DNA from: Chromohalobacter sp. 296-RDG
GTDB lineage: Bacteria; Pseudomonadota; Gammaproteobacteria; Pseudomonadales; Halomonadaceae
Assembly: GCF_029889885.1 (NCBI RefSeq)
Contig: NZ_JARANY010000011.1
Span: 1 to 64,000, forward strand
Reading direction: 5' to 3'
Length of the DNA: 64,000 nucleotides
In this document: piece by piece, positions 1 to 8,369 of the stretch
Layout: the number at the start of each line of letters is the position of its first letter
Position numbering within the stretch: position 1 is the first letter of the stretch
The notes under the pieces: generated by a model
Databases searched by the model: none
Told to the model about the DNA's origin: nothing
What the model saw: only the letters and a program-made list of their open reading frames with translations
Translations under genes and position numbers: made by a program

Positions 1-404
1 GGCTCGACCTGGGTCAAGAGATAAAGCGCGGCGACATGCGCCTGGTGGCCGCCTTTACCTTCCTGTTCCCAGGCCACGGCCTGCCAGCCGCCATCGCAGG
101 CGAGATGCATCAAGCGGTGATAGGCCTCGGTGTAGTGCACCTCGTCGAGCCGGCGCCCGTGGCGATCGAACAAGTGCAATTCGGGAGGGTGCCGGTTGGC
201 CTCGTCGGCGATGGTTTGCCAGGTGTCGCGCCCGGCCTCACGGGCGAGCGGGGCAATACGCGCCGCGACCCAAGCCGGAGCCTCGCGGGCCAGTGCCTCG
301 CGCAGGGCCGTGTCCTCTTCCAGGAGGTCACGATCACCGCCGAGCGAAGGTTGGTTGGTGACGTCGTGCGTGGCGAGATGAGTGCGAGCGGCATGATCGG
401 CCAT
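1..404 (-). CDS. AidB-like acyl-CoA dehydrogenase, N-terminal part (runs off window)
   Basis: The reading frame runs from an ATG at 404 leftward past the window edge, so about 134 N-terminal residues are visible. They contain THDVTNQP, a leucine-rich stretch, NRHPPELHLFDRHGRR and VAWEQEGKGGHQAH. This is the layout of the AidB/isovaleryl-CoA dehydrogenase-like family, whose members begin with a VTNQ-type segment followed by a PPEL..D..GRR block. AidB is a flavoprotein linked to the alkylation response in E. coli. Its role here cannot be decided without the catalytic half. An AGGAG ribosome binding site lies just upstream of the ATG. It faces away from the TetR/MFS pair. Confidence 0.8.
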   Translation of the reverse strand, partial: MADHAARTHLATHDVTNQPSLGGDRDLLEEDTALREALAREAPAWVAARIAPLAREAGRDTWQTIADEANRHPPELHLFDRHGRRLDEVHYTEAYHRLMHLACDGGWQAVAWEQEGKGGHQAHVAALYLLTQVE

Positions 405-492
405 GGAAGCGACTCCTGAAGACGGCAATGGGATGCGCCGTGCTTCGAGCATGGTCAGACGTGATGCCGGGGTCAATGCGACCCTGGTGGGA

Positions 493-1062
493 TTAGCTGG
501 GCGCGTTGGTATTCGGCAGCGTCTGCGCGATCCAGCGACGGAGCCGCTCGGGCGTCGCCGTGTCGAGGTCATAAAGCAGTCGGTAGGTCATCGGCGCGAT
601 CACGCCATCCATCAAGTCCTCGACCGATGGCGTGGTGTCGCCGCGTTTCACGGCGCGTTCACGCAGGCATGCCATGATCTGCTCGGCATAACGGCGGCAG
701 CGTTCGCGTCGTTCGCGCTCGGCGCTAGCCATGATATCGCCGAGCATGCACTGGCCGGTTGGTGAGGTCATCTCATCGAGATATTGCTCGCCCCAGGCCT
801 GAAGATCGCCCGCCAAGGAACCGGTATGCGGCGGTTCGTCGTCGGGGCGCAGGCGCTCGAGCGACACGTCCGCCAGCAACTCGGCGATGTTTCCCCAGCG
901 GCGATAGATCGTCGACGGCGTCACGCCGGCCTTGCTGGCGATCTGTGGCACGCTGAGTTCCTCGCGGGACTTGGCGGTCTGCAGCTCGCGAACCGCTTGA
1001 TGCACAGCTTCTTGCACCCGTGCGCTGCGCCCCCCGGGGCGAACGGCTTCTTTGATGGCCAT
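493..1062 (-). CDS. TetR family transcriptional regulator
   Basis: A 189-residue protein with an N-terminal TetR helix-turn-helix (about residues 30-75: VPQIASKAGVTPSTIYRRWGN) and a longer helical C-terminal ligand/dimer domain. A GTG two codons upstream (1068) is an alternative start. It is divergent from the MFS transporter at 1138 with about 75 bases between, the classic arrangement of a local repressor controlling an efflux gene. The ligand is unknown. The two-domain fold and role as a DNA-binding repressor are family knowledge; control of the neighbouring transporter is inference. Confidence 0.85.
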   Translation of the reverse strand: MAIKEAVRPGGRSARVQEAVHQAVRELQTAKSREELSVPQIASKAGVTPSTIYRRWGNIAELLADVSLERLRPDDEPPHTGSLAGDLQAWGEQYLDEMTSPTGQCMLGDIMASAERERRERCRRYAEQIMACLRERAVKRGDTTPSVEDLMDGVIAPMTYRLLYDLDTATPERLRRWIAQTLPNTNAPS

Positions 1063-1073
1063 AGTCACCTAAC

Positions 1074-1086
1074 GCAAAATATTTGC
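1074..1086. promoter_or_regulatory. Candidate TetR operator (inverted repeat)
   Basis: GCAAA-ATA-TTTGC is a perfect 5-bp inverted repeat around a 3-base centre, lying in the AT-rich gap between the divergent tetR and MFS genes. Position and symmetry fit an operator; the arms are short, so chance is possible. Confidence 0.35.
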
Positions 1087-1137
1087 TTTATGAGCCTGCT
1101 AAGTTCAGACTGCTCTTAACGCACAATCTTAGCATTA

Positions 1138-2382
1138 ATGGATTTTATCATGACACCGCCTTCATCCCCGGGTACGCCGGGTGCCTACCCGACGCCGCGC
1201 CTCGGGCAACTGACGTATTATGCCATCCTGATGATCACTTTCCTGGCGGCATCCAGTGCTCCGACGCCGTTGTACCGGCTCTATCAGCAGACGTGGGGGT
1301 TCTCCGCCACGATGCTCACGCTGGTATTTGCTAGCTACGTATTTGCCTTGCTGGTGGCGCTACTGGTGTCCGGGTCACTGTCGGACCATATCGGTCGGCG
1401 GCCCGTAGTGGCCGGCGCCATCCTGGGTGAAATCCTGTCGTTGGGAGTGTTCTTCTGGGCCGATAGTCTGGCGTGGCTCATGGCGGCGCGTATTCTGCAG
1501 GGCCTCGCCACTGGTGTCGTGACCAGCGCACTGGCGGCGGCCATGCTCGATAGCGACCACCAGCGTGGGCCCGTCATGGCGAGTATCGCACCGCTATTCG
1601 GCATGGGCATCGGCGCCCTGTTTGCGGGTATCTTGGTAACGTATGCGCCCGCGCCGCTGCATCTAGTGTACGCACTCTTGGCCATCACTCTGGTGGTTCA
1701 AGGCCTGCTGCTGGGCCGCATCCGCGAAAGCGTGACGCCGCGCCCGGGCGCCTGGGCTTCTCTGCGGCCACGCGCCTCTGTACCACAGCCTGTCCGGGGG
1801 CCGCTGATGCGCGTGGTGTCAGCGGTGATCTCGTCCTGGGCGCTGGGCGGTTTCTCGCTGTCGCTGGGCCCCACGCTGGTAGAGACCGTCAGTGGTATTC
1901 ATAACCCGCTGGTCGGTTGCCTGATCACGTTCCTGTTGCCCTGCGTGGGCGCCATCAGTGTGTTGACGCTGCGCGCCAAGCCGCCTCGTGTGGCCGTGCT
2001 CATCGGCACGGGCTGCTTGATCGTCGGCATGAGCGTGCTGTTGTTGGGGGTGTATTGGCGCAGTGTGGCGGTGCTGCTGAGCGGTACTGCCTTGGCCGGG
2101 ATCGGTTTCGGCGCGGCTTTCATGGGCGCCATGCGTACGGTGATGCCATTGGCACCGCCCACCGAGCGCTCAGCGTTGATGGCAGCGTTCTATGTCATTT
2201 GCTATTTGTCCGCTAGCCTTTTGGCCATGGCCGGTGGCGTGGCGACGCAACACATGGGCTTGCTGCCGACGACGTACGTGTATGGCAGTGTCGTAGCGGC
2301 GTTGTCGCTCGCCGCCTTCATCGGGGCGCTGACGCAGCGCGCGACCCCACGGCGTTGGCAAGCCTGCGATAGCCCGGCTTGA
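1138..2382 (+). CDS. MFS transporter (drug/efflux type)
   Basis: A 414-residue membrane protein with about 12 predicted hydrophobic helices. The cytoplasmic loop between helices 2 and 3 carries the MFS motif A (residues 79-89, SGSLSDHIGRR). Charged ends and a hydrophobic core fit a proton-driven exporter. Start choice is uncertain: the ATG at 1138 has no good ribosome binding site, and ATG 1150 is four codons in. It is divergent from the TetR gene, so it is probably the regulated efflux pump. The substrate cannot be read from sequence. Confidence 0.85.
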   Translation: MDFIMTPPSSPGTPGAYPTPRLGQLTYYAILMITFLAASSAPTPLYRLYQQTWGFSATMLTLVFASYVFALLVALLVSGSLSDHIGRRPVVAGAILGEILSLGVFFWADSLAWLMAARILQGLATGVVTSALAAAMLDSDHQRGPVMASIAPLFGMGIGALFAGILVTYAPAPLHLVYALLAITLVVQGLLLGRIRESVTPRPGAWASLRPRASVPQPVRGPLMRVVSAVISSWALGGFSLSLGPTLVETVSGIHNPLVGCLITFLLPCVGAISVLTLRAKPPRVAVLIGTGCLIVGMSVLLLGVYWRSVAVLLSGTALAGIGFGAAFMGAMRTVMPLAPPTERSALMAAFYVICYLSASLLAMAGGVATQHMGLLPTTYVYGSVVAALSLAAFIGALTQRATPRRWQACDSPA

Positions 2383-2508
2383 GACGTGACTTGGCCCACG
2401 CTTCTGGGGATAGGCCTTCTGCATGTCCAGTAGTATCTTCGACATGACGTGATGCCCGGGCTCTGGCATGCTGAAGCTTTCCCGCACCGACACGTCACAG
2501 GACACGCC

Positions 2509-3066
2509 ATGGTCACGCCGTCGTCTTCCGCAACGCTTGAGTCGCTGCCCGAGCCGGTCATCAAGGATGAGCGGATCCAGCTGGTCGACGCTCATAATCG
2601 TCCTTGCGGCAGTGCCTCGCGCAGACTGATGCGGCGCTTTCGCTTCTGGCACCGCGCGACGTACGTGTTCGTGCGCAATGGTCGGGGTGAGTTATGCGTG
2701 CAGCGCCGCACACTGACCAAGGAAGTCTTTCCTGGCTGTCATGATCTGGCCACCGGTGGCGTAGTCGGCGCGGGGGAAGCGGAACATGTCGCCGCGCGTC
2801 GCGAGCTGGCAGAAGAACTTGGCATCGAGGGCGTGTCGTTGACGCCGTGTTTCACGTTTCGTTATACCGATGTCGGAAACTTCATTCATGGCAGTGCTTT
2901 CATGGCCGACTATGAGGGATCGTTGGTCTTGCAACCGGATGAAGTCGCCGACGCTACCTGGTTAACGGTGGAGGCTGCGCTGGCACTTGAAGACGCCACA
3001 CCGGACAGCCGCGTCGCGCTGGAACATATGCTCGCCCAAGGCTGGTTGATGGCACGGGACGATTGA
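2509..3066 (+). CDS. Nudix hydrolase, YfcD-like
   Basis: A 185-residue protein with an intact Nudix box at residues 84-106 (G-x5-E-x7-REL-x-EELG). This motif binds the metal that drives cleavage of nucleoside-diphosphate-linked substrates. The extra segments around it (GRGELCVQRRT before, TFRYTDVGN after) resemble the YfcD/IPP-isomerase-like Nudix subgroup. ATG 2509 is preferred over upstream in-frame codons because a CAGGA ribosome binding site precedes it. The substrate is unknown. It is followed by the glutathione peroxidase gene on the same strand. Confidence 0.85.
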   Translation: MVTPSSSATLESLPEPVIKDERIQLVDAHNRPCGSASRRLMRRFRFWHRATYVFVRNGRGELCVQRRTLTKEVFPGCHDLATGGVVGAGEAEHVAARRELAEELGIEGVSLTPCFTFRYTDVGNFIHGSAFMADYEGSLVLQPDEVADATWLTVEAALALEDATPDSRVALEHMLAQGWLMARDD

Positions 3067-3130
3067 AGCCCTGCCGCAGGCGGACGACAATGAAGAGGTA
3101 TCCCCATGATGAACGCGATGCGCGACCGCC

Positions 3131-3625
3131 ATGACGCTATATAGCCAGGATTGCCATACCAACCGGATGGAGCCCTTCAATCTGCGCGCGCTGCGCGGGC
3201 AGGTGCTGTTGATCGTCAATGTCGCCAGCCGCTGCGGTTATACGCCGCAACTCAAAGAGCTCGAATGGCTGTATCGCCGTTATCACGATCAAGGCTTTAC
3301 CGTGTTGGCGTTCCCCTGCAATCAGTTCGGCCGTCAGACACCGGAGTCAGCCGAGGGGTTCGGCGCTTTCTGCATGCGTGAATATCGGGTCAGTTTTCCG
3401 GTGATGGAGAAGATCCACGTCAACGGACGCGATGCCCATCCGCTGTTCGTGCTGCTGCGCCGCCAGGCGCCGGGCGTACTGGGAAGCACTCCCATCAAGT
3501 GGAATTTCACCAAGTTCCTGGTGGGGCGTGATGGCCATGTTATCCGACGTTTCGCGCCGCGCGTCTCGCCGCGCCGCATGGCGAGGGATATCGAGCAGGC
3601 ACTGGACATTCCGTTCTCGGCATGA
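3131..3625 (+). CDS. Glutathione peroxidase family protein (BtuE/BsaA type)
   Basis: A 164-residue thiol peroxidase. The catalytic set is visible: peroxidatic Cys35 in NVASRCGYT, Gln65 in FPCNQFG, and Trp124-Asn125 in IKWNFTKF. Bacterial members generally reduce hydroperoxides using thioredoxin or glutathione. The start is not well marked: a good GAAGAGG ribosome binding site lies about 35 bases upstream, in front of an out-of-frame ATG (3106). That ATG opens a 12-codon ORF ending at 3144, which overlaps the true start and may couple translation. Confidence 0.9.
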   Translation: MTLYSQDCHTNRMEPFNLRALRGQVLLIVNVASRCGYTPQLKELEWLYRRYHDQGFTVLAFPCNQFGRQTPESAEGFGAFCMREYRVSFPVMEKIHVNGRDAHPLFVLLRRQAPGVLGSTPIKWNFTKFLVGRDGHVIRRFAPRVSPRRMARDIEQALDIPFSA

Positions 3626-3637
3626 CGCGCGTCCGGC

Positions 3638-4027
3638 TCATGGCGCAGCCGTTTGCAGACGTTCGATCAAGATGTCGAAGCGTGGCCGACTCATCATCGT
3701 GGTCAATCCGGAAAACAGCAGCCAAAAGCCCCTGCGCCAGCCATGCAGGCGACGCGTGTGGCGTGCCAGGTCGAGCAGCAGGCGGTCCTCGTCGAAGTCA
3801 CGCCATTCGCCGGCCACCGACATCTGGCGACGCGACATGACCGGCGCCATCTCCAGCCGATAGATCATTTCCAGCTCCTGAGGGGTATGGCCTTGTGTCT
3901 CGACCACCTCGAGCATGCGGGTATATTCGCGTTCCCGGGGCTCGCGCTCGAGCCAGAGGGGCGAGAGTGCCAGCCATAGGGCGCCACGGCGTTCCAGTAG
4001 GGTTTCAAGCTCGTTGGGGTCGTGCAT
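3638..4027 (-). CDS. Conserved hypothetical protein
   Basis: A 129-residue soluble, charged, helical protein. It contains RRGALWLALSPLWL, a central ELEMIYRLEMAPV and a AGEWRDFDEDRLL segment. The general pattern (helix, ELE.I...E..P, then GEW..FD) reminds me of small DUF7079-like proteins, but I am not sure of the family. The longer upstream frame (to 4126) has no family-like sequence, so ATG 4027 is used. It lies convergent to the glutathione peroxidase gene with a 12-base gap and has no informative partner. Function unknown. Confidence 0.6.
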   Translation of the reverse strand: MHDPNELETLLERRGALWLALSPLWLEREPREREYTRMLEVVETQGHTPQELEMIYRLEMAPVMSRRQMSVAGEWRDFDEDRLLLDLARHTRRLHGWRRGFWLLFSGLTTMMSRPRFDILIERLQTAAP

Positions 4028-4088
4028 GTTTTGGCTCTTCGCTGTGAAGGGGCATCTTCGGCCACACGGCCATAGCGAACAAGGGGTG

Positions 4089-4117
4089 CGGACATGGACG
4101 CCATCACCCGCTAGAAT
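4089..4117 (+). promoter_or_regulatory. Candidate sigma-70 promoter of fabV
   Basis: CGGACA and TAGAAT are separated by exactly 17 bases, about 95 bases upstream of the fabV start. The -10 box matches five of six consensus positions and the -35 box four of six. No other good promoter is visible between the divergent hypothetical gene and fabV. Confidence 0.4.
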
Positions 4118-4210
4118 GCCCCTCAATAAAGAAACCGTGCATTGGCGCGCGTTTCCCCGTGGCGGTTCCGACCGCGATCAACGAATAACGTCAGCAAAGA
4201 GGTTCCCTCT

Positions 4211-5416
4211 GTGATCATCAAACCCAAGGTTCGTGGTTTCATCTGCACGACGACGCACCCCAAAGGCTGCGAGCGCAATATCGCCGAGCAGATCGCCACC
4301 ACGCGTGCGAACATTCCGCAAAGCGAGCAGCAAAATGGTCCGAAGAAGGTGTTGGTGATCGGCGCCTCCAGCGGCTATGGCCTGGCCGCGCGTGTCACCG
4401 CGGCCTTCGGTTACGGGGCGTCGACCCTCGGGGTCTTCTTCGAGAAGCCGGGCACCGAGAAGAAGCCGGGCACGGCGGGGTGGTACAACTCGGCGGCGTT
4501 TGACAAGTTCGCCAAGGAAGAAGGCCTTTACAGCAAGGCGATCAATGGCGATGCCTTCTCGCACGAAGCTCGCACCCAGGCCATCGAGTTGATCAAACAG
4601 GACCTGGGCCAGGTCGACCTGGTGGTGTACTCGCTGGCCTCGCCGGTACGCAAGATGCCCGATAGCGGCGAGCTCAAGCGTTCTGCCCTCAAGCCCATCG
4701 GCGAGACTTATACCGCCACGGCTATCGATACCAACAAGGATGCCATCACCGAGGCCTCCGTGGAGCCGGCCACCGAGCAGGAAATCGCCGATACCACCAC
4801 CGTCATGGGCGGCGAGGACTGGGAGCTTTGGATCGACGCGCTGGATGAGGCGGGCGTTTTGGCGCCGGGCGCGCGCAGCGTGGCGTTCAGCTATATCGGC
4901 ACCGAGATTACCTGGCCGATCTACTGGCATGGTGCGCTGGGCAAGGCCAAGGAAGATCTCGACCGCGCCGCTGGCGAGATCGACGCGCGTCTTTCCAAGG
5001 AGGGCGGCAGCGCCAACGTGGCGGTGCTCAAGTCGGTAGTAACCCAGGCCAGCGCGGCGATCCCGGTGATGCCGCTTTATATCTCGATGGTCTACAAGGT
5101 CATGAAAGAAAAGGGCCTGCATGAGGGCACCATCGATCAGCTCAACCGCCTGTATGCCGAGCGTCTGTATTCATCACAAGAGCAGGATACCGACGAAGCG
5201 GGCCGCCTGCGTCTCGACGATTGGGAGCTACGTGATGACGTGCAGCAGCCATGCAAGGAGCTATGGCCGCAGGTGACCACCGATAACCTCTTCACGCTGG
5301 CCGATTATGCCGGTTACAAGCACGACTTTCTCAAGCTGTTCGGCTTCGAGCGCGAGGATGTCGATTATGAGGCGGACGTCGACCCCGTGGCGGAGTTCGA
5401 CGTCGTGCAGCTGTGA
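4211..5416 (+). CDS. fabV: Trans-2-enoyl-ACP reductase (NADH), FabV
   Basis: Reduces enoyl-ACP (or enoyl-CoA) in the last step of each fatty-acid elongation cycle. The 401-residue length fits FabV. The protein opens with [11 protein letters not shown], then a nucleotide-binding GASSGYG (residues 51-57) and the enlarged active-site motif Y238-x8-K247 ([10 protein letters not shown]), diagnostic of FabV rather than FabI. The start is GTG 4211: an AAGAGG ribosome binding site precedes it and it aligns with known FabV N-termini; the frame further upstream is not FabV-like. FabV enzymes are typically triclosan-tolerant (family knowledge). The stop codon overlaps a short downstream ORF by 4 bases. 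Confidence 0.97.
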   Translation: MIIKPKVRGFICTTTHPKGCERNIAEQIATTRANIPQSEQQNGPKKVLVIGASSGYGLAARVTAAFGYGASTLGVFFEKPGTEKKPGTAGWYNSAAFDKFAKEEGLYSKAINGDAFSHEARTQAIELIKQDLGQVDLVVYSLASPVRKMPDSGELKRSALKPIGETYTATAIDTNKDAITEASVEPATEQEIADTTTVMGGEDWELWIDALDEAGVLAPGARSVAFSYIGTEITWPIYWHGALGKAKEDLDRAAGEIDARLSKEGGSANVAVLKSVVTQASAAIPVMPLYISMVYKVMKEKGLHEGTIDQLNRLYAERLYSSQEQDTDEAGRLRLDDWELRDDVQQPCKELWPQVTTDNLFTLADYAGYKHDFLKLFGFEREDVDYEADVDPVAEFDVVQL

Positions 5417-5547
5417 TCGTCGCGTCCAAGCGTATGCCCCGGGGCCGCTCTGAAAAGACGTGCCAGACGTTTGCCGTTACGCGGGCCGCGCAGATCGACC
5501 GCGAGGCGGACACGCTGGTGGAGGCGCTGCTTGATGCCAGAGAGTGA
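5413..5547 (+). CDS. Short ORF (44 codons) overlapping fabV and the GlxA-type regulator
   Basis: A GTG at 5413 overlaps the fabV stop (GTGA). The frame stays open for 44 codons and ends 14 bases inside the next gene. Third positions are mostly G or C, as in real genes here. The C-terminal half ([20 protein letters not shown]) would form an amphipathic helix. An in-frame ATG at 5434 is an alternative start. The chain of overlaps suggests translational coupling from fabV through to the regulator. I recognise no family. It may be a real small protein, or a leader ORF that only serves coupling. Confidence 0.4.
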   Translation: MIVASKRMPRGRSEKTCQTFAVTRAAQIDREADTLVEALLDARE

Positions 5548-6508
5548 AGAGCGCCGCGATGCCCCGCGCCAGGTGGGATTTCTGCTGTTGCCGGGGTTTT
5601 CGATGCTGGCGCAGGCCTGCGCCATGGAGCCGTTACACGTCGCTAATTTGCTGGCCGAGCGTCGACTCTATGTGCCACGAACTTTCGGGCTCGATGGGCG
5701 CGCGGTGAAAAGCGCTGCGGAGCTGGCGTTGACGCCGGAAAGCGTGGCGGGCAGCGATGTCCAGCCTTTGGACATGCTCATGGTGTGCGGCGTGAGTCCG
5801 TCGCCAGAGAGCGAATCTTTGAACTTGCATGGTTGGCTGCAACGGCTGGCTTCACGCGGGGTCATGCTGGGCGGCATCGCCGGTGGCACCCAAATGCTGG
5901 CACGTGCCGGTGTGCTGGAGGGCTATCGCGTCACGCTGCACGTCGCCGGGGCCGATGCGTTCACGCGGGATTTTCCTGGCGTACATGTCTCGCATCAGTT
6001 GTTCGAGATCGATCGTGGTCGCTTGACCTGCGGGGGCGGCACGGCGGCGATGGATATGATGATGACGTTGATCGCGCAGCAGCATGGCGCGCGGCTGGCC
6101 GAGAGCGTCTCCGAGCATTTCGTCTGCGAGCGCATCCGCATGGCGGACGAGCCCCAGCATGTACCACTGCGCGCGCGTCTCTCGCACGCACCGCAGAGCC
6201 TGGTTGACGCAGTGACGCTGATGGATTCCAACATCGAGGAGCCGCTGACCACTCACGAGCTGGCTGAACACCTGGGGATTTCCCGGCGGCAACTGGAGCG
6301 GCTGTTCAAGAAGTATCTGCAGGCGGTGCCCAGCCGTTATTATCTGGAACTGCGTCTTCAGAAAGCCCGCCAGTTGCTGCGTGACAGTGAACAGGCGGTC
6401 GGCGACATCGCCCTTTCCACGGGCTTTTCCTCCGGAGCGCATTTCTCCACGGCGTACCGTAACCATTTCGGCATCAGCCCGCGCGACGAACGCATCCCCC
6501 GTCATTGA
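5534..6508 (+). CDS. GlxA/CdhR-type AraC family transcriptional regulator
   Basis: A 324-residue regulator with two parts. Residues about 12-190 form a DJ-1/PfpI (class I amidotransferase-like) domain. At the nucleophile elbow the sequence is GGIAGGTQML, so the catalytic cysteine is absent, as in sensory members. Residues about 220-320 form an AraC double helix-turn-helix (TTHELAEHLGISRRQLERLF and IALSTGFSSGAHFSTAYR). Relatives include ArgR, CdhR and GbdR of Pseudomonas, which sense arginine or quaternary amines. Its target here is unknown; the ast operon starts 10 kb away. A GGAGG box lies 9 bases before ATG 5534. Confidence 0.88.
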   Translation: MPESEERRDAPRQVGFLLLPGFSMLAQACAMEPLHVANLLAERRLYVPRTFGLDGRAVKSAAELALTPESVAGSDVQPLDMLMVCGVSPSPESESLNLHGWLQRLASRGVMLGGIAGGTQMLARAGVLEGYRVTLHVAGADAFTRDFPGVHVSHQLFEIDRGRLTCGGGTAAMDMMMTLIAQQHGARLAESVSEHFVCERIRMADEPQHVPLRARLSHAPQSLVDAVTLMDSNIEEPLTTHELAEHLGISRRQLERLFKKYLQAVPSRYYLELRLQKARQLLRDSEQAVGDIALSTGFSSGAHFSTAYRNHFGISPRDERIPRH

Positions 6509-6528
6509 CCGCAGTTTTCGTATAAAGC

Positions 6529-7974
6529 CTAGAAGTCCTGCAGCGTTTGCCGATACCCCAGATACGCCTTGCGGCGTTCAACCAAGCGGCTGGCCATGGC
6601 GAAGTCGCCCTGGTCGCGTGCCGTCTCTTCGGCGATATCGAGCTGTTTGATGGCGCGGTCGATATGACCGGTCAGCTGCAATTGTTCGGCGCGGGCGAGC
6701 ATGCCCCACAGATTGCGGTCGCTACGTCCGGCGGCTTCCGCGAGCAGAGAGAAGACCTGCGGGTCCTCGGGATATTGATCGCTCATGCGGCGCAGGATGT
6801 CGTATGCCTGGCGTGGGGCCTGCTGCAGCAGCACCTCCGCCTCGATGAGCTGCGCCGGGCGGTAGTCCGGTTGCAAACGCAGGATCCGCCGGGCGCGGGT
6901 CAATGCAACATCGCGCTGGTCGGCATCGAGCGCCACCTGGGCTGCGCTGGCCGGTAGCATCGAGAGATTCGGCTGCGCTGCGCTTAACTGGTCGATCGTA
7001 TCGAGTGCCTGTGCGGTATGACCGTTGTGGGCCTCGATCAGCGCTTGCAGGTAACGTATCGCGGCGTCGGGAGGGTTGTCCTGACGTAGCTGAGTCATGG
7101 CCTGGTCGGGATTGTCGCGATTGAGCGCGAGCAGGGCGCGAGCGCGAATCAGGCTGAAGGCCGTGCTATCGTGCGGTGCGGGCGAGGGCATCTGGTCAGC
7201 GCGGGCCTGGGTGTCGGCGATGCGGGCTTTGGTGACCGGGTGTGTGAGCAGGAATTCCGGCGGGTTGCCGCCCTGTAGGCTGGACAAGCGTTGCATGGCG
7301 CGGAAAAGTTCAGGCATGGCCTGCGGGTCGAAGCCGGCATCGGCCAGGGCCTCCAGTCCGACGCGATCGGCTTCCTCTTCGAAACGCCGGGAATAGGCGA
7401 GCTGGTCCTGGATGAACGCCGCTTGCGTGCCGACCATGGTGGCCAGCCCTGCATCGCCTGCGCCACCCGCAGCAAGGACCATGCCGACCAGCATGGCGCC
7501 CATGGTGGGCAACTGCGTCTCTTCCACGCGCTGCATGCGGCGCGCGAAATGATGCTGTGATAGGTGGCCGAGCTCGTGGGCGATCACCGAGGCCAGGGCG
7601 TCCTCGCTCTCGGTGAAGGTGAACAGACCGCTGTTGACGCCGACCACGCCGCCCGGCACGGCGAAGGCATTGAGCAGTCGGCTGTCGACTATGGTGATGA
7701 CGGTGTCGTCATGGACTCCGGCATGTGGTAATAGGCGCGCCACCAGGCCATGAATGTAATCCTGGGCGATAGGGTCTTGCCACTTGTCGGTCTGAGCGCG
7801 GAACTGGCGTAGCCAGGCGCGTCCCAGGCGGTGTTCCTCTGCGCTTGAGACGGTGGCGCTCGAGCCACCCAACTCGGGAAGGCCGTAATCGTCTTGCGCC
7901 AGGGCATTCGGCGCGAAAGCGCAAAATGTCACGGCGAGGCATAGGGCAGGAAGCAGCGTCCAGCGACGTGGCAT
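6529..7974 (-). CDS. bepA: Periplasmic M48 metalloprotease with TPR repeats, BepA-like
   Basis: A 481-residue secreted protein close in length to E. coli BepA (487). It has a Sec signal peptide ending near NALA26, an M48 zinc site H133-E-L-G-H137 with the third ligand in EEEAD (about residue 201), and TPR-like helices from about residue 290 to the end. BepA works with the BAM complex and either assembles or degrades stalled outer-membrane proteins such as LptD. ATG 7974 is chosen because AAGAGGAT precedes it and the signal peptide follows directly. It is divergent from the TusA-like gene. Confidence 0.92.
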   Translation of the reverse strand: MPRRWTLLPALCLAVTFCAFAPNALAQDDYGLPELGGSSATVSSAEEHRLGRAWLRQFRAQTDKWQDPIAQDYIHGLVARLLPHAGVHDDTVITIVDSRLLNAFAVPGGVVGVNSGLFTFTESEDALASVIAHELGHLSQHHFARRMQRVEETQLPTMGAMLVGMVLAAGGAGDAGLATMVGTQAAFIQDQLAYSRRFEEEADRVGLEALADAGFDPQAMPELFRAMQRLSSLQGGNPPEFLLTHPVTKARIADTQARADQMPSPAPHDSTAFSLIRARALLALNRDNPDQAMTQLRQDNPPDAAIRYLQALIEAHNGHTAQALDTIDQLSAAQPNLSMLPASAAQVALDADQRDVALTRARRILRLQPDYRPAQLIEAEVLLQQAPRQAYDILRRMSDQYPEDPQVFSLLAEAAGRSDRNLWGMLARAEQLQLTGHIDRAIKQLDIAEETARDQGDFAMASRLVERRKAYLGYRQTLQDF

Positions 7975-8117
7975 GGGTATCCTCTTGAATGGCGCGACGG
8001 GGCGGGTAGACCGACGGCATGATGCACGCCATGCTACCGTTGTCTTCGACATTGAACTGACTGGCAAAGTGCCTTTAAATCGTTGCGTTTTCAACTACCG
8101 AACCGCTGGGGGCGCAG

Positions 8118-8369
8118 ATGGCGTTGCAACCCGATCATATGCTTGACGCACGTGGCCTGCATTGTCCGTTGCCGCTACTCAAGGCCAAGCAGGCCCTATC
8201 GACGCTCGAAGTGGGCGCGTTGCTCGAGATTCAGGCGACCGATGTGGGGTCGTGGCAGGATTTCGAGACCTTTGCTGCGCAGGGGACGCACTGCCTCGAG
8301 GCGCGCGAAGAAAGGGACGGCGTCTACTTTTATTGGCTGCGCAAGGGCGAACGAGGAAGCACAGCATGA
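8118..8369 (+). CDS. TusA-like sulfur carrier protein (PA1006 type)
   Basis: An 83-residue protein with the TusA/SirA family signature: LDARGLHCPLPLLKAK near the N-terminus, with the single active cysteine in CPLP, and a two-layer alpha/beta pattern after it. Family members carry persulfide sulfur to tRNA thiolation or molybdenum-cofactor enzymes. The gene sits beside bepA and ahead of an AI-2E permease and bcp, the same setting I recall for the Pseudomonas PA1006 protein that affects molybdenum homeostasis. This makes a sulfur-delivery role other than canonical TusA likely (inference). Its stop overlaps the next start (ATGA). Confidence 0.9.
   Translation: MALQPDHMLDARGLHCPLPLLKAKQALSTLEVGALLEIQATDVGSWQDFETFAAQGTHCLEAREERDGVYFYWLRKGERGSTA

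Noticed and set aside
4178-5122. 314-codon minus-strand frame inside fabV
   Set aside because: It is the high-GC antisense shadow of a certain gene; composition is His/Gly/Arg-rich and no family motif appears.
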